From: Stutzerimonas kirkiae
Lineage (GTDB): Bacteria; Pseudomonadota; Gammaproteobacteria; Pseudomonadales; Pseudomonadaceae
Direction of reading: 5' to 3'
DNA: 64,000 nucleotides
NCBI RefSeq assembly: GCF_004327335.1
Contig: NZ_QJUO01000009.1
Coordinates: forward strand, 1 to 64,000
Shown: positions 55,865-64,000 of the stretch, one piece after another
Numbering within the stretch: the stretch's first letter is position 1
Layout of the letters: each line of letters opens with the position of its first letter
The notes under the pieces: generated by a model
Databases searched by the model: none
Told to the model about the DNA's origin: nothing
The model's input: only the letters and a program-made list of their open reading frames with translations
Translations under genes and position numbers: made by a program

Positions 55865-56545
55865 ATGGACCACGCCCAACTCATTGCCCTGCGCCAACAG
55901 CACCCGGCCTGGAGGCTGTTGCGGGCGGATAACGCGCCGCTGGTCGTCGCCTTTCTCGAACGGACCTTCGTCACCCCCAACCTGCGCAGCCTGGCTCAGC
56001 CAAGCCTGCCTCCAGGCTCGACGATATGCTCTACGACCTGCAACGCAGCCTCGGCGAGAACCGCTATCCGCGCGAGGCCGGCGCCTACCTGGACGAATGG
56101 GCGGACAACCCCAACGGCTGGCTGCGCAAGTACTACCCGCCGGGCAGCGACCAGGCGCATTTCGAGCTGACCGCCGCCAGCGAAAAGGCCATCGAGTGGC
56201 TGGCCAGCCTCGGCAAGCGCCAGTTCGTCGGCACCGAGTCGCGGCTGCTGGCGATCTTCGAGTTGCTCAAGCAGATGGTCGAGGGCAGCGAAAGCGACCC
56301 CGAGGCGCGCATCCGCGAGCTGCAAAAGCGCAAGGCCGGGCTGGACGAGGAAATCGCCCGGATCAGGGCCGGCCAGGTCGGATTGATGGACAAAACCCGA
56401 GTGCGCGAGCGCTTCCTCGAGGTCAGCGCCACGGCACGCAGCCTGCTGGCGGACTTTCGCGAGGTGGAACAGAACTTTCGCGACCTCGACCGCCAGGTGC
56501 GCGAGCGCATCGCCACCTTCGAAGGCGGCAAGGGTGAGCTGCTGG
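55865..56545 (+). pseudogene. jetA: jetA remnant (Wadjet kleisin-like, DUF3375), frameshifted and truncated
   Basis: The start MDHAQLIALRQQHPAWRLLR and FLERTFV match the DUF3375 N terminus. A frameshift near 56010 moves the reading from SLAQPSL to SRLDDMLYDLQRSLGENRYP. The second frame then continues through YLDEWADNPNGWLRKYYPPG, RQFVGTESRLLAIFELL and LLADFREVEQNFRDLDRQVR, all family hallmarks. It stops being jetA at GGKGELL near 56540, where the sequence switches to the middle of jetC. About half of the usual roughly 480 residues remain. In intact type I Wadjet systems JetA, JetB and JetC form a condensin-like complex that extrudes plasmid DNA and JetD cuts it. This copy cannot make a working subunit. 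Confidence 0.85.
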
Positions 56546-58002
56546 TACAAGTCCGAGCGCAGCGAGGCCGGGCTCAACGCCAAGCCCGTGGCGCTGCGCG
56601 ACCACAACGGCTATTCGGTGATCCTCGGCCACTTCTACAACGCCGGCTACGACCAGCACGTCACCCTGGCCCAGGTGTTCTATATCACCGAAAGCCGTGG
56701 CCAGCCGGAGCACTTCTATGTGGTGGCCGACGCCGCGCTGTCGATCACCGAGCACTTCGCCCATTTCGGCAGCGACCTGGGCAACCTGCGCAAGCGCCTG
56801 CGCGAGTTGCCCGGGGTGGCCCTGGAAAGCAGCTTCGCCGCCTATGGCGCGGCCTTCCGCCGGCGCTTCGGCATCGCCGACGAGCAGGCACTGGAGCTGT
56901 TCAGCCAGACCGTGTCGATGAAATCGGTGGGCAACCTCACCGATTTCGTGCGCGAACACATGCTCGAAGAGTTCCCGGTGGAGGAACGCATCCAGGCGCG
57001 GATCCAGCACTTCGACGACCTCAACCGCGCCCACGAGGCGGTGCTCAAGGCCAAGCAGCAGATCGCCCTGCTCGGCCCGCTGGTGGCCAACTGCGACCGG
57101 CATGCGCTGGAAAGCGCCGAGGCCGCCTGCCTGGCCGCCTGCCGCGAAGCGCTGACACCCTGGTTCGCCGGGCTCAAGGCCGAACTGCTGGACAGGCGCC
57201 TGGGCAACCTCGCCCAGGACCTCGAACGCCAGCGCGAACAGCAACGCGGCCTGCAGGAACGCCAGCAACAGGGCCAGGCGCGGCGCGACGAACTCAACCG
57301 CGCCATCGCCCGCAACGGCGGCGATCGCCTGGCCGGCATCAAGGAAGAAATCGCCCGCCTGGACAGCGACCTGCAGCGCCGCCAACGCGCCGCCGAGCCG
57401 TTCCTGGCCAACCGCCAGGCCCTGCCGGCGTTGAGCGAAGACTGTCGCGAACAGCGCGATGCGACACAGAACCAGCAGACTGAAAGCGCCGTCGAACTGC
57501 GCGGTTTGCGCCAGCAGCACGATCAGCTCGACGCCGAGCTGGCCTCGCTACGCAGCCGCCGCTCTAACCTGCCGGCGCGCATCCTCGATATCCGCGCACG
57601 GCTGTGCCAGGCGCTGGAGCTGGACGAAGGCGAACTACCCTTCGTCGGCGAACTGCTGCAAGTGCGCGACGACGAACGCGACTGGGAGGGCGTCGCCGAA
57701 CGCCTGCTGCACAACTTCGGCCTGTCGCTGCTGGTGCCCGACGCGCTGCAATGGGTCGAGCGGACCCACCTGGGCGAGCGCCTGGTGTACTTCCGCGTGT
57801 GCGAACGGCGTGGCCGGGCCAGTCTCGACAGCCACCCCGATTCGCTGGTGCGCAAGCTGCAGATCAAGCCCGAAACGCCCTTCTACGATTGGCTGGAAGG
57901 CGAGCTGGCGCGGCGCTTCGACTACGCCTGCTGCGCCTCGCTGGAGAGGAGTACCGGGAGCAGAAGGCGTTGCGCAACGAAGACGGGGAAGACCGCGAAT
58001 GA
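56546..58002 (+). pseudogene. jetC: jetC remnant (Wadjet SMC-like ATPase) lacking both ATPase halves
   Basis: The fragment begins WYKSERSEAGLNAKPVALRD directly after the jetA piece and runs in one frame to RRFDYACC near 57940. Recognisable family stretches are VTLAQVFYITESRGQPEHFY, LFSQTVSMKSVGNLTDFV, a long coiled coil (about 57170-57560) and LPFVGELLQVRDDERDWEGV. The N-terminal segment with the Walker A loop is gone. After FDYACCASLE the DNA jumps, with a frame change, to EEYREQKALRNEDGEDRE, which looks like the extreme C terminus. The head half with signature and Walker B is thus deleted. jetB (DUF4194) is missing altogether between the jetA and jetC pieces. Confidence 0.83.
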
Positions 58003-58054
58003 AACCAGTGCTGATCCTGGCCGAGCCTGAAATACTGCCCGCGGCCCCGGCGGC

Positions 58055-58936
58055 ATGAGCAGTTGGACCACCCCCGCGCAACTGCGCGAACAAGACAGCG
58101 GTGCCCTGCTGCGCGCCAGGCTCGGCGAGGAGCCGGACTTCCCGCTGGCGCTGAAGCTGAAAAAACCCGGCAGCGCCGACCTGGCCGCGCGCTTCGAGGC
58201 GGTCCGCCAGTGGATTCGCCAGTTGCAGGATGGCGAAGGGCCTTACCGGCTGGCCTGGAAGGAAATCAACCACCGCCAGTTGGGGCGCAACCAGATCCCC
58301 GACGGGGCATCCATCGACAACCTCGACACCGCCCTCGGCTGGCTCGGCAAGCGCCGCGAGGCCGAGCGTTTCGCCAGCCTGGCGGACGCCAGCCTGAGCC
58401 GCTTTCCCGAGCTGCATCCCTGGCGGTTGCGCCACCCGCTACGCGCCCTGGAACAGGCCGGGCACTGGCACAAGGTGCTGCTGGTGCTGGCCTGGTTCCA
58501 GACCCATCCACGCAGCGGGCTGTACCTGCGGCAACTGGATATAGGCGGCGTCGATACCAAGTTCATCGAACAGCGTCGCGGCCTGCTCGGCGAACTGCTC
58601 GATCGGGTGCTGCCCGGCGCCGACCTCGACACCGAGGCCCGCGGCGTGCGCGCCTTCGACCGACGCTACGGCCTGCGCGCCCACCTGCCCCATGCCCATT
58701 CGCTGCTGATGGACCGCGCCACCCCGCTCGAACACCATGGCCTGTGGGGCGAGGAGCTGGCGGACAAACGCTGCACGGCCGACCTGCAACGCCTGACCGT
58801 AGCCGAACGGCCCCTGTACCAGGAACTGCGCGACGACCTGCTCGCCCACCCGGACGGACGGCCCGCCAGCCGCGTGCGCCTGGAGCAGGAGCATATCCGC
58901 TTCGGTTGGCTGAAGCGCCGGCTGGCGGCACTGTAG
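58055..58936 (+). pseudogene. jetD: jetD remnant (Wadjet nuclease) with its Toprim core deleted in frame
   Basis: The frame of 293 aa is open from ATG 58055 and well conserved at both ends. The N-terminal DUF3322 part has FPLALKLKKPGSADLAARFE, HRQLGRNQIP and YLRQLDIGGVDTKFIEQRRG. The C-terminal part has HSLLMDRATPLEHHGLWGEE and RLEQEHIRFGWLK. Intact JetD proteins are nearly 400 aa and carry between these a Toprim segment with a VxENxxN stretch and a YWGDIDTHGF-type metal site; here RRYGLR joins straight to AHLPHAH. The nuclease centre is therefore absent. The open frame could still be translated, but the product should not cut DNA. Confidence 0.82.
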
Positions 58937-58999
58937 CTTGCCGCCCGCCGGCAAACCCTGGACACTTCTCGCCTGCCGCCCCAAAGCACGAGATGACCG

Positions 59000-59296
59000 A
59001 TGGAAATCAGCAAGACCCGCAGCAGCTTCTACCGCCGCCTGTATGTCGCCTGGCTGGTCGACAGCGGCGCGGCCACCAGCGTCCCCGCCCTGATGCAAGC
59101 CACCGGCATGCCGCGCCGCACCGCCCAGGACACGCTGGCGGCGCTGGCCGAACTGGACATCGACTGCAGCTTCGAACACACCCAGGGCGAACGGCACAAT
59201 GCCGGGCACTACCGTATACGCGACTGGGGCGCCATCGACCGCGGCTGGGTCGAACGCAACCTGCCATCCATCAAGGATGCCCTGGGTTATCCATGA
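59000..59296 (+). CDS. Small winged-helix/HTH protein overlapping the transporter gene
   Basis: This protein of 98 aa begins MEISKTRSSFYRRLYVAWLV. The central part, SVPALMQATGMPRRTAQDTL then AALAELDI, looks like the first three helices of a winged helix, and HYRIRDWGAI like the wing. Its stop overlaps the start of the SLC13 gene in ATGA, so the two are translated together. It probably binds DNA and may control the transporter operon; I know of no experimental data for the family. Confidence 0.8.
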   Translation: MEISKTRSSFYRRLYVAWLVDSGAATSVPALMQATGMPRRTAQDTLAALAELDIDCSFEHTQGERHNAGHYRIRDWGAIDRGWVERNLPSIKDALGYP

Positions 59297-61125
59297 ACCA
59301 CGACCTGCTGCTGGTCCTGCTGTTGCTGGCGGCCTGCGTCGGCTGCTTCATCCTCAACCGGCCGCGCATGGACGTGGTCGCCCTGCTGGCCATCGTCGCC
59401 CTGCCGCTGACCGGGGTGCTGAGCGTCAACGAAGTGCTGGCCGGTTTCAGCGATCCGGCCGTAGTGCTGATCGCCGCGCTGTTCGTCATCGGTGACGGCC
59501 TGGTACGCACCGGCATCGCCTACCGGCTTGGCGACTGGCTGGTGCATGCCGCCGGCGACAGCGAAGTGCGCCTGCTGATCCTGCTGATGCTGGCAGTGGC
59601 GGGGCTCGGCTCGGTGATGAGCTCCACCGGGGTGGTGGCGATCTTTATCCCGGTGGTACTCAGCATCGCCTTGCGCCTGAAGGTACCGCCTGGACGGCTG
59701 ATGATGCCGCTGGCCTTCGCCGGCCTGATCAGCGGCATGCTGACATTGGTCGCCACCCCACCGAACATGGTGGTGCACAGCGAACTGCGGCGCGCCGGGC
59801 TGGAGGGTTTCGCCTTCTTCGACTTCGCCCCGGTGGGCCTGGCGGTGCTGGTGCTCGGTATCGGCTATATGCTGCTGGCCCGTCGCTGGCTGGCGCGTAA
59901 CGACGGCACGGACGACGGTGATGGCGAGGCACGCCTGACGCTATCGGACATGGCCCACGCCTATCGGCTCTCCGAACGCGAACGACGCCTGCGCGTCCTG
60001 CCTGGCTCGCCCCTGGCCAGCCAGGCGCTGGACGAGTTGCGCCTGCGCTCGGAGTACGGCATCAACGTCATCGCCATCGAACGCCCGCACAAATTCCGCA
60101 CACTGCTGCTGATCGCCACCGGCAATACTCAACTGCTGGCTGGCGATGTCCTGCTGGTCGACCTGGCCAGCCCGGCCATCGGGCTGCTCGGCGCCTATCG
60201 GGAACTGGGGCTGGAGCCCTTGCAACTGAGCAGCTCCTACTACGATATCCACGCTCGCGAACTGGGCCTGGCCGAAGTCGCCCTGCCCCCCGACTCGCGC
60301 CTGCCCGGCAAGACCATCCAGGAAATCGGCTTCCGCAGCCGCCACAAGCTCAACGTGGTCGGTGTCCGGCGCGCCCGCGAGGCGCTGCAGGGTGTGCTGG
60401 TGGACGAACGCCTGAGGCCCGGCGATACCCTGCTGGTGGCCGGTGCCTGGAAACACATCCACCGCCTGCAGGGCCTGTCCCGCGACTTCCTGGTGCTCAG
60501 CCTGCCGGCCGAGGTGGACGAGGTGGCGCCCGCCGCCAGCCAGGCCCCCTTCGCCCTGCTCGGCCTGGCGCTGATGGTCGGGCTGATGGTCAGCGGCGTG
60601 CTGCCCAATGTACTGGCCGCATTGATCGGCTGCCTGGCCATGGGGTTGTTCCGCTGTATCGATATGGACAGCGCCTACAAATCCATCCACTGGCAGAGCC
60701 TGATCCTGATCGTCGGCATGCTGCCGTTCGCCCTGGCATTGCAGAAGACCGGAGGAATCGACCTGGCGGTATCCGGCCTGATCGGCCTGGTCGGCGGGGC
60801 AGGCCCGCACGCGCTGCTGGCCTGCCTGTTCGTGCTGACCGCGGTGATCGGCCTGTTCATCTCCAACACCGCCACCGCGATACTGATGGCTCCGGTGGCG
60901 CTGTCCAGCGCCCAGCAGCTTGGCGCTTCGCCCTACCCGTTCGCCATGATCGTCGCCCTGGCCGCTTCGGCAGCCTTCATGACACCGATATCCTCCCCGG
61001 TGAACACCCTGGTACTCGGGCCTGGACGATACGGCTTCGCCGACTTCGTACGTATCGGCGTGCCCTTCACCCTGCTGGTGATGATCCTCAGTGTGCTGCT
61101 GGTGCCACTTGTATTTCCGCTGTAA
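59293..61125 (+). CDS. SLC13/DASS-family transporter with TrkA-C (RCK) domains
   Basis: This inner-membrane protein of 610 aa has two hydrophobic bundles separated by a cytoplasmic part. The first bundle carries the family motif in VMSSTGVVAIFIPVV with MPLAFAGLISGMLTLVATPP; the second has LFISNTATAILMAPVA and FMTPISSPVNTLVLG. The middle portion (about residues 215-400) holds two TrkA-C/RCK_C domains, as in many bacterial anion transporters annotated for sulfate or dicarboxylates. ATG 59293 (MNHDLLLVLLLLAACVG) begins just before the first membrane span. A much longer open frame upstream to 58063 runs through jetD and the winged-helix gene in another frame and is not real. A terminator follows at 61223. 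Confidence 0.92.
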   Translation: MNHDLLLVLLLLAACVGCFILNRPRMDVVALLAIVALPLTGVLSVNEVLAGFSDPAVVLIAALFVIGDGLVRTGIAYRLGDWLVHAAGDSEVRLLILLMLAVAGLGSVMSSTGVVAIFIPVVLSIALRLKVPPGRLMMPLAFAGLISGMLTLVATPPNMVVHSELRRAGLEGFAFFDFAPVGLAVLVLGIGYMLLARRWLARNDGTDDGDGEARLTLSDMAHAYRLSERERRLRVLPGSPLASQALDELRLRSEYGINVIAIERPHKFRTLLLIATGNTQLLAGDVLLVDLASPAIGLLGAYRELGLEPLQLSSSYYDIHARELGLAEVALPPDSRLPGKTIQEIGFRSRHKLNVVGVRRAREALQGVLVDERLRPGDTLLVAGAWKHIHRLQGLSRDFLVLSLPAEVDEVAPAASQAPFALLGLALMVGLMVSGVLPNVLAALIGCLAMGLFRCIDMDSAYKSIHWQSLILIVGMLPFALALQKTGGIDLAVSGLIGLVGGAGPHALLACLFVLTAVIGLFISNTATAILMAPVALSSAQQLGASPYPFAMIVALAASAAFMTPISSPVNTLVLGPGRYGFADFVRIGVPFTLLVMILSVLLVPLVFPL

Positions 61126-61222
61126 TGCATTCGACGCATTCGCGGCGCCAAAATAGTGGCACAACGACATAAGCCCGAGTAGACTGGACGCCAGTCCGTT
61201 TTTCAGGATATCCCTGATATTC

Positions 61223-61244
61223 GCCTATATTAATAGGCTTTTTT
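61223..61244 (+). terminator. Intrinsic terminator of the SLC13 gene
   Basis: GCCTAT and ATAGGC pair around a four-base loop and six T residues follow. A TTGACA at 61243-61248 overlaps its end and may be the -35 of the next gene's promoter. Confidence 0.7.
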
Positions 61245-61297
61245 GACATATCGGCGCATTTCATCGATATGCGCTGGATAACCGTGGGGATCCGCCA

Positions 61298-63289
61298 ATG
61301 TCACTGCTTCCCGTCCGTATCACCCACCGCATCAGCCTGGGTATCCTGCTGCTGCTGGTGCTCACCACGCTGGGCATCTACGCGATCATGGAACTGCGCG
61401 GCAAGCCTCGGCTGGTCGCGACCGGCACGGCATCGGCCGAGCAGGCCGTCTCGGCCATCGCCCGCCAGCTCGATGTACAACTGAGCCGGATCGAGGGCAC
61501 CACCGCCGCCCTCGCACACCTGGCGGAAACCCTGCCCACGGATCGGCTACTGATCGAGGCGAACCTGCCCAACGTCATCGGCAGCCAGGGCGACCAGGCC
61601 ATCACCGGAGGCGGCCTCTGGCCGGAACCTGGCGCCTTCACCCCCGGCACGGAGCGGCGCAGCTTCTTCTGGGCACGCGATGCGCAAGGGCGGCTGGAAT
61701 ACTCGGACGACTACAACGAGCCCGGGATCGCCGCCTACCATGACGAGCCCTGGTATCGCTCCGCCCGTACTGCGCCGGGCGGCCGCTGCGTCTGGTCCGA
61801 TGGCTACCAGGACCCGGTCAGCAAGCAGGCCATGACCACCTGCAGCGTTCCCTATCAGCGCGATGGCCGCTTCGCCGGTGTGGCGACTCTCGATTTCACC
61901 CTCGATGGCCTGTCCAGCTTCCTGCAACAGCAAGGCAACGTCACTGGCGGCTACGCCTTTGCCGTGGACCGTGCCGGCAACCTGCTGTTCTTCCCCGGCG
62001 GCGGTGCCCAGGAAGGATTGCTTACGCTCGCCCACCTGAATGACCGCCAGCCCTGGTTCAGGCCAGTGATCGAAGCGCTGAACGCCTCGGGCGCCGGGCA
62101 GACCCTCTACCTGAAGCACGACGATCGCCTGGATGGCCCCGTCTACGTTTCCTTGCAAAATGTCGGCGATACCGGCTGGCGTGTCGGCCTGGTAACACCC
62201 GACGCCTGGATCACCGACCTGGCCAGCAGCCTGACCCGTGAAATCCTGCTGTTCCTGCTGCCACTGCTGGCACTGTTGCTCGGGCTGGCCTGGCTCGCCA
62301 GCAGGCGCCTGCTGGCCCAGGTCCAGGAAACCACCCGGCAGATCCACATCCTCGGGCAGGACAGCCAGTCGAGCGAGCTGGACATCCTGCGTGCCGACGA
62401 AATCGGCGAGCTGCGCAACGCGGTCAATCAGTACGCGGGCTCGCTACGGCAGATGCTGCAGAAGATCGCCGACGAATCCACCATCCTGGAGCGTCAATCC
62501 ACCGAGCTGGCCAACCTCTCACAGAATATCGCCGAGCGGGCCGAAGCCCAGCGCGAAGACAACACCCTGCTCGCCACCGCCATCACCGAGATGTCCACCA
62601 GCGCCCAGGAAGTGGCCGCCAACACCACCGACTGCTCCGATACCGCGGTCCGCTCGCAGGCCCAGGCCCACCTGGGGCAGGACAATGTGCGCCTGAATAA
62701 CGAATCGATCCAGGCGCTCGCCGGCAGGATCGGCGGCACGGCCTCGGCCATCACCCAACTGGGGGAGGATATCGAGCGGGTCGGCAGCGTACTGGAGGTG
62801 ATCAAGTCGATCTCCGAACAGACCAACCTGCTGGCGCTCAATGCCGCCATCGAAGCGGCCCGCGCCGGTGAACAGGGCCGCGGCTTCGCGGTGGTGGCCG
62901 ATGAAGTACGCACCCTCGCAGGCCGCACCCAGGCATCCGCCAACGAGATCCAGGTGATGATCGAACAATTGCGCCAGGCCTCGGGCCAGGCCGTCGAGAC
63001 CATGCAGGCCGGCGTCAGCCTGACCGAGGATGCCGTCCGCCAGGCCGGCGGCGTCGCCGAGACCCTGGGTGGTACGGTGAGCAGCTTCGACGATATCGTC
63101 CAGCGCGCCCAGCAGATCGCCGTGGCCGCCCAGGAGCAGAGCCATGTCGCCCAGGAAATCAGCGAACTGGCCATCCGCATCCACTCTTCCAGCGAGGAGG
63201 CTGCCCGCGATGCTTCCACCCTGCGCGAACTGGGCAGCAACATGCATGCGCTTTCCGAACGCCTGGGGCGGGTGAGCCGCGGCGACTGA
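61298..63289 (+). CDS. Methyl-accepting chemotaxis protein with a dCACHE-type sensor
   Basis: This receptor of 663 aa has a membrane span at about residues 11-31 and a periplasmic region to about 305. A second span follows ([19 protein letters not shown]), then HAMP and a cytoplasmic signalling domain whose tip is [20 protein letters not shown], then [19 protein letters not shown]. The sensor has dCACHE features such as [44 protein letters not shown] and GNLLFFPGG. dCACHE receptors of Pseudomonas bind amino acids, polyamines or histamine; the ligand here is not determined. No C-terminal CheR-tether pentapeptide is seen. ATG 61298 is used. Confidence 0.94.
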   Translation: MSLLPVRITHRISLGILLLLVLTTLGIYAIMELRGKPRLVATGTASAEQAVSAIARQLDVQLSRIEGTTAALAHLAETLPTDRLLIEANLPNVIGSQGDQAITGGGLWPEPGAFTPGTERRSFFWARDAQGRLEYSDDYNEPGIAAYHDEPWYRSARTAPGGRCVWSDGYQDPVSKQAMTTCSVPYQRDGRFAGVATLDFTLDGLSSFLQQQGNVTGGYAFAVDRAGNLLFFPGGGAQEGLLTLAHLNDRQPWFRPVIEALNASGAGQTLYLKHDDRLDGPVYVSLQNVGDTGWRVGLVTPDAWITDLASSLTREILLFLLPLLALLLGLAWLASRRLLAQVQETTRQIHILGQDSQSSELDILRADEIGELRNAVNQYAGSLRQMLQKIADESTILERQSTELANLSQNIAERAEAQREDNTLLATAITEMSTSAQEVAANTTDCSDTAVRSQAQAHLGQDNVRLNNESIQALAGRIGGTASAITQLGEDIERVGSVLEVIKSISEQTNLLALNAAIEAARAGEQGRGFAVVADEVRTLAGRTQASANEIQVMIEQLRQASGQAVETMQAGVSLTEDAVRQAGGVAETLGGTVSSFDDIVQRAQQIAVAAQEQSHVAQEISELAIRIHSSSEEAARDASTLRELGSNMHALSERLGRVSRGD

Positions 63290-63310
63290 CCCGGGCTGGC
63301 GGCGATGAAT

Positions 63311-63348
63311 GGGAGCGGCGGCCCGGCCTAACGGCCGCGCCAGCTCCC
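63311..63348 (+). terminator. GC-rich hairpin after the chemoreceptor gene
   Basis: GGGAGC at 63311 and GCTCCC at 63343 form the ends of an imperfect stem with GGCC/GGCC inside. No T run follows, so termination strength is doubtful. Confidence 0.35.
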
Positions 63349-63473
63349 GCCCTGTGGCTCCGGCGCGGGCGCGACGAAACGTCAACGGACCCTAGCCCGG
63401 ACACCCGGAACCTTTACCTTTGACCCTGTTCGGTGGAGCATTCACCACCGCGCGCTCTCCCGGCCCGAGCCCC

Positions 63474-64000
63474 ATGCATAAGCTCTTCATACTGCCGTTA
63501 CTGCTGGCCCTGGCCCCCACCATGGGCAATGCACAGGAAGACCTGCAACTGTCCCACTGGTGGGTATCACCAGGGGAAAGGGCCAGCATCGCCGTGCTGC
63601 AGCGCTACCTCGACCGCCAGCAACTGACCTGGCAGGAGCACGCCATCCCCGGCAGCGGCACGGCCCGCTACGCCGATGTGCTGCGCCAGGCCATCGCCAG
63701 CGGCAATGCGCCCACCGCCTCGCAGGTGATCGGCCACGATATCCATGAATGGGCCGCCCTCGGCCTGCTGCAGGACCTGACCCCGATCGCGGAGGAACAG
63801 GAGTGGGACGAGATCATCCCGGTCGGCATCCAGCAATTATCGAAATACCGCGGGCGCTGGGTGGCGGCGCCAATCAACGCGCATGCCACCAATTGGCTGT
63901 GGGTGAATGCCGCCGCGCTGGAAAGGATTGGCGGGCAACCGCCGGACACCTGGACGGACCTGCTGGAACTGCTCGAGCGGGCCAAGGCCGCAGGCATCAT
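63474..64000 (+). CDS. Sugar-type ABC transporter substrate-binding protein, 5' part
   Basis: The first 175 codons of a family 1 extracellular solute-binding protein are in the window. A signal peptide (MHKLFILPLLLALAPTMGNA) is followed by LQLSHWWVSPGERASIAVLQ, GSGTARYADVLRQAIASGNA, then PTASQVIGHDIHEWAALGLL and INAHATNWLWVNAAALER, a pattern seen in carbohydrate-binding proteins such as glucose/mannitol binders. ATG 63474 fits the signal peptide start. The gene runs off the right edge; permease and ATPase genes would be expected beyond it. Confidence 0.88.
   Translation, partial: MHKLFILPLLLALAPTMGNAQEDLQLSHWWVSPGERASIAVLQRYLDRQQLTWQEHAIPGSGTARYADVLRQAIASGNAPTASQVIGHDIHEWAALGLLQDLTPIAEEQEWDEIIPVGIQQLSKYRGRWVAAPINAHATNWLWVNAAALERIGGQPPDTWTDLLELLERAKAAGI

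Noticed and set aside
56026-57483. Single long protein joining jetA to downstream sequence
   Set aside because: After about 56540 this frame leaves recognisable protein and becomes Arg/Pro-rich, while the jetC similarity continues in another frame. It is a product of the deletion.
58063-59292. N-terminal extension of the SLC13 transporter through jetD and the winged-helix gene
   Set aside because: The extension translates these genes in a different frame into Arg/Pro-rich sequence; ATG 59293 starts at the first membrane span and overlaps the upstream stop.

Overview
The window reads as Pseudomonas chromosome from the high-GC, P. aeruginosa-like part of the genus. The grounds are a pyoverdine siderophore locus (pvdL, pvdH, an mbtH-like gene, the iron-starvation sigma gene pvdS), a valS gene followed by an ABC_sub_bind transporter operon as around P. 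aeruginosa PA3834-PA3838, and strong GC bias at third codon positions from about 28 kb on. I saw no rRNA, tRNA or CRISPR array.

Region 1 (1-24.5 kb): the peptide side-chain part of a pyoverdine-type cluster. On the minus strand are a five-module NRPS (2805-21575) and the start of a second NRPS (1-2803, running off the window). Upstream of them is a GT1-type glycosyltransferase (21797-23191, minus). A siderophore-interacting ferric reductase (23488-24453, plus) is divergent from it. Each transcription unit has an iron-starvation box (TAAAT-N16/17-CGT or a one-base variant), the binding signature of PvdS. This stretch is visibly more AT-rich than the rest, as expected of exchangeable pyoverdine side-chain genes.

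Region 2 (24.5-29.3 kb): an unstable junction. It holds three paralogous Cro/CI-like regulator genes, a remnant of a fourth, a perfect 17-bp palindrome, a transposase scrap and a Fic pseudogene. The mbtH-like gene and a type II thioesterase lie inside it.

Region 3 (29.3-45.4 kb): the conserved pyoverdine core. It has pvdH (diaminobutyrate synthesis) and pvdL (acyl ligase plus three modules making the chromophore precursor) on the minus strand. A Fur-boxed pvdS lies divergent on the plus strand, followed after two bases by a phosphopantetheinyl transferase gene. In the model, low iron releases Fur repression of pvdS; PvdS then switches on pvdL, mbtH-thioesterase, the side-chain NRPSs, the glycosyltransferase and the reductase, while the co-transcribed transferase activates the carrier domains.

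Region 4 (45.5-64 kb): ordinary chromosome. It carries a TauE/SafE permease, yigZ, valS, a three-gene ABC transporter split by a 140-bp MITE-like element, a multicopper oxidase, a decayed Wadjet (jetABCD) locus with at least three deletions, a small winged-helix gene overlapping an SLC13 transporter, a dCACHE chemoreceptor, and the start of a sugar-type ABC binding protein. A dispersed palindromic repeat family occurs four times between 46.4 and 55.8 kb.
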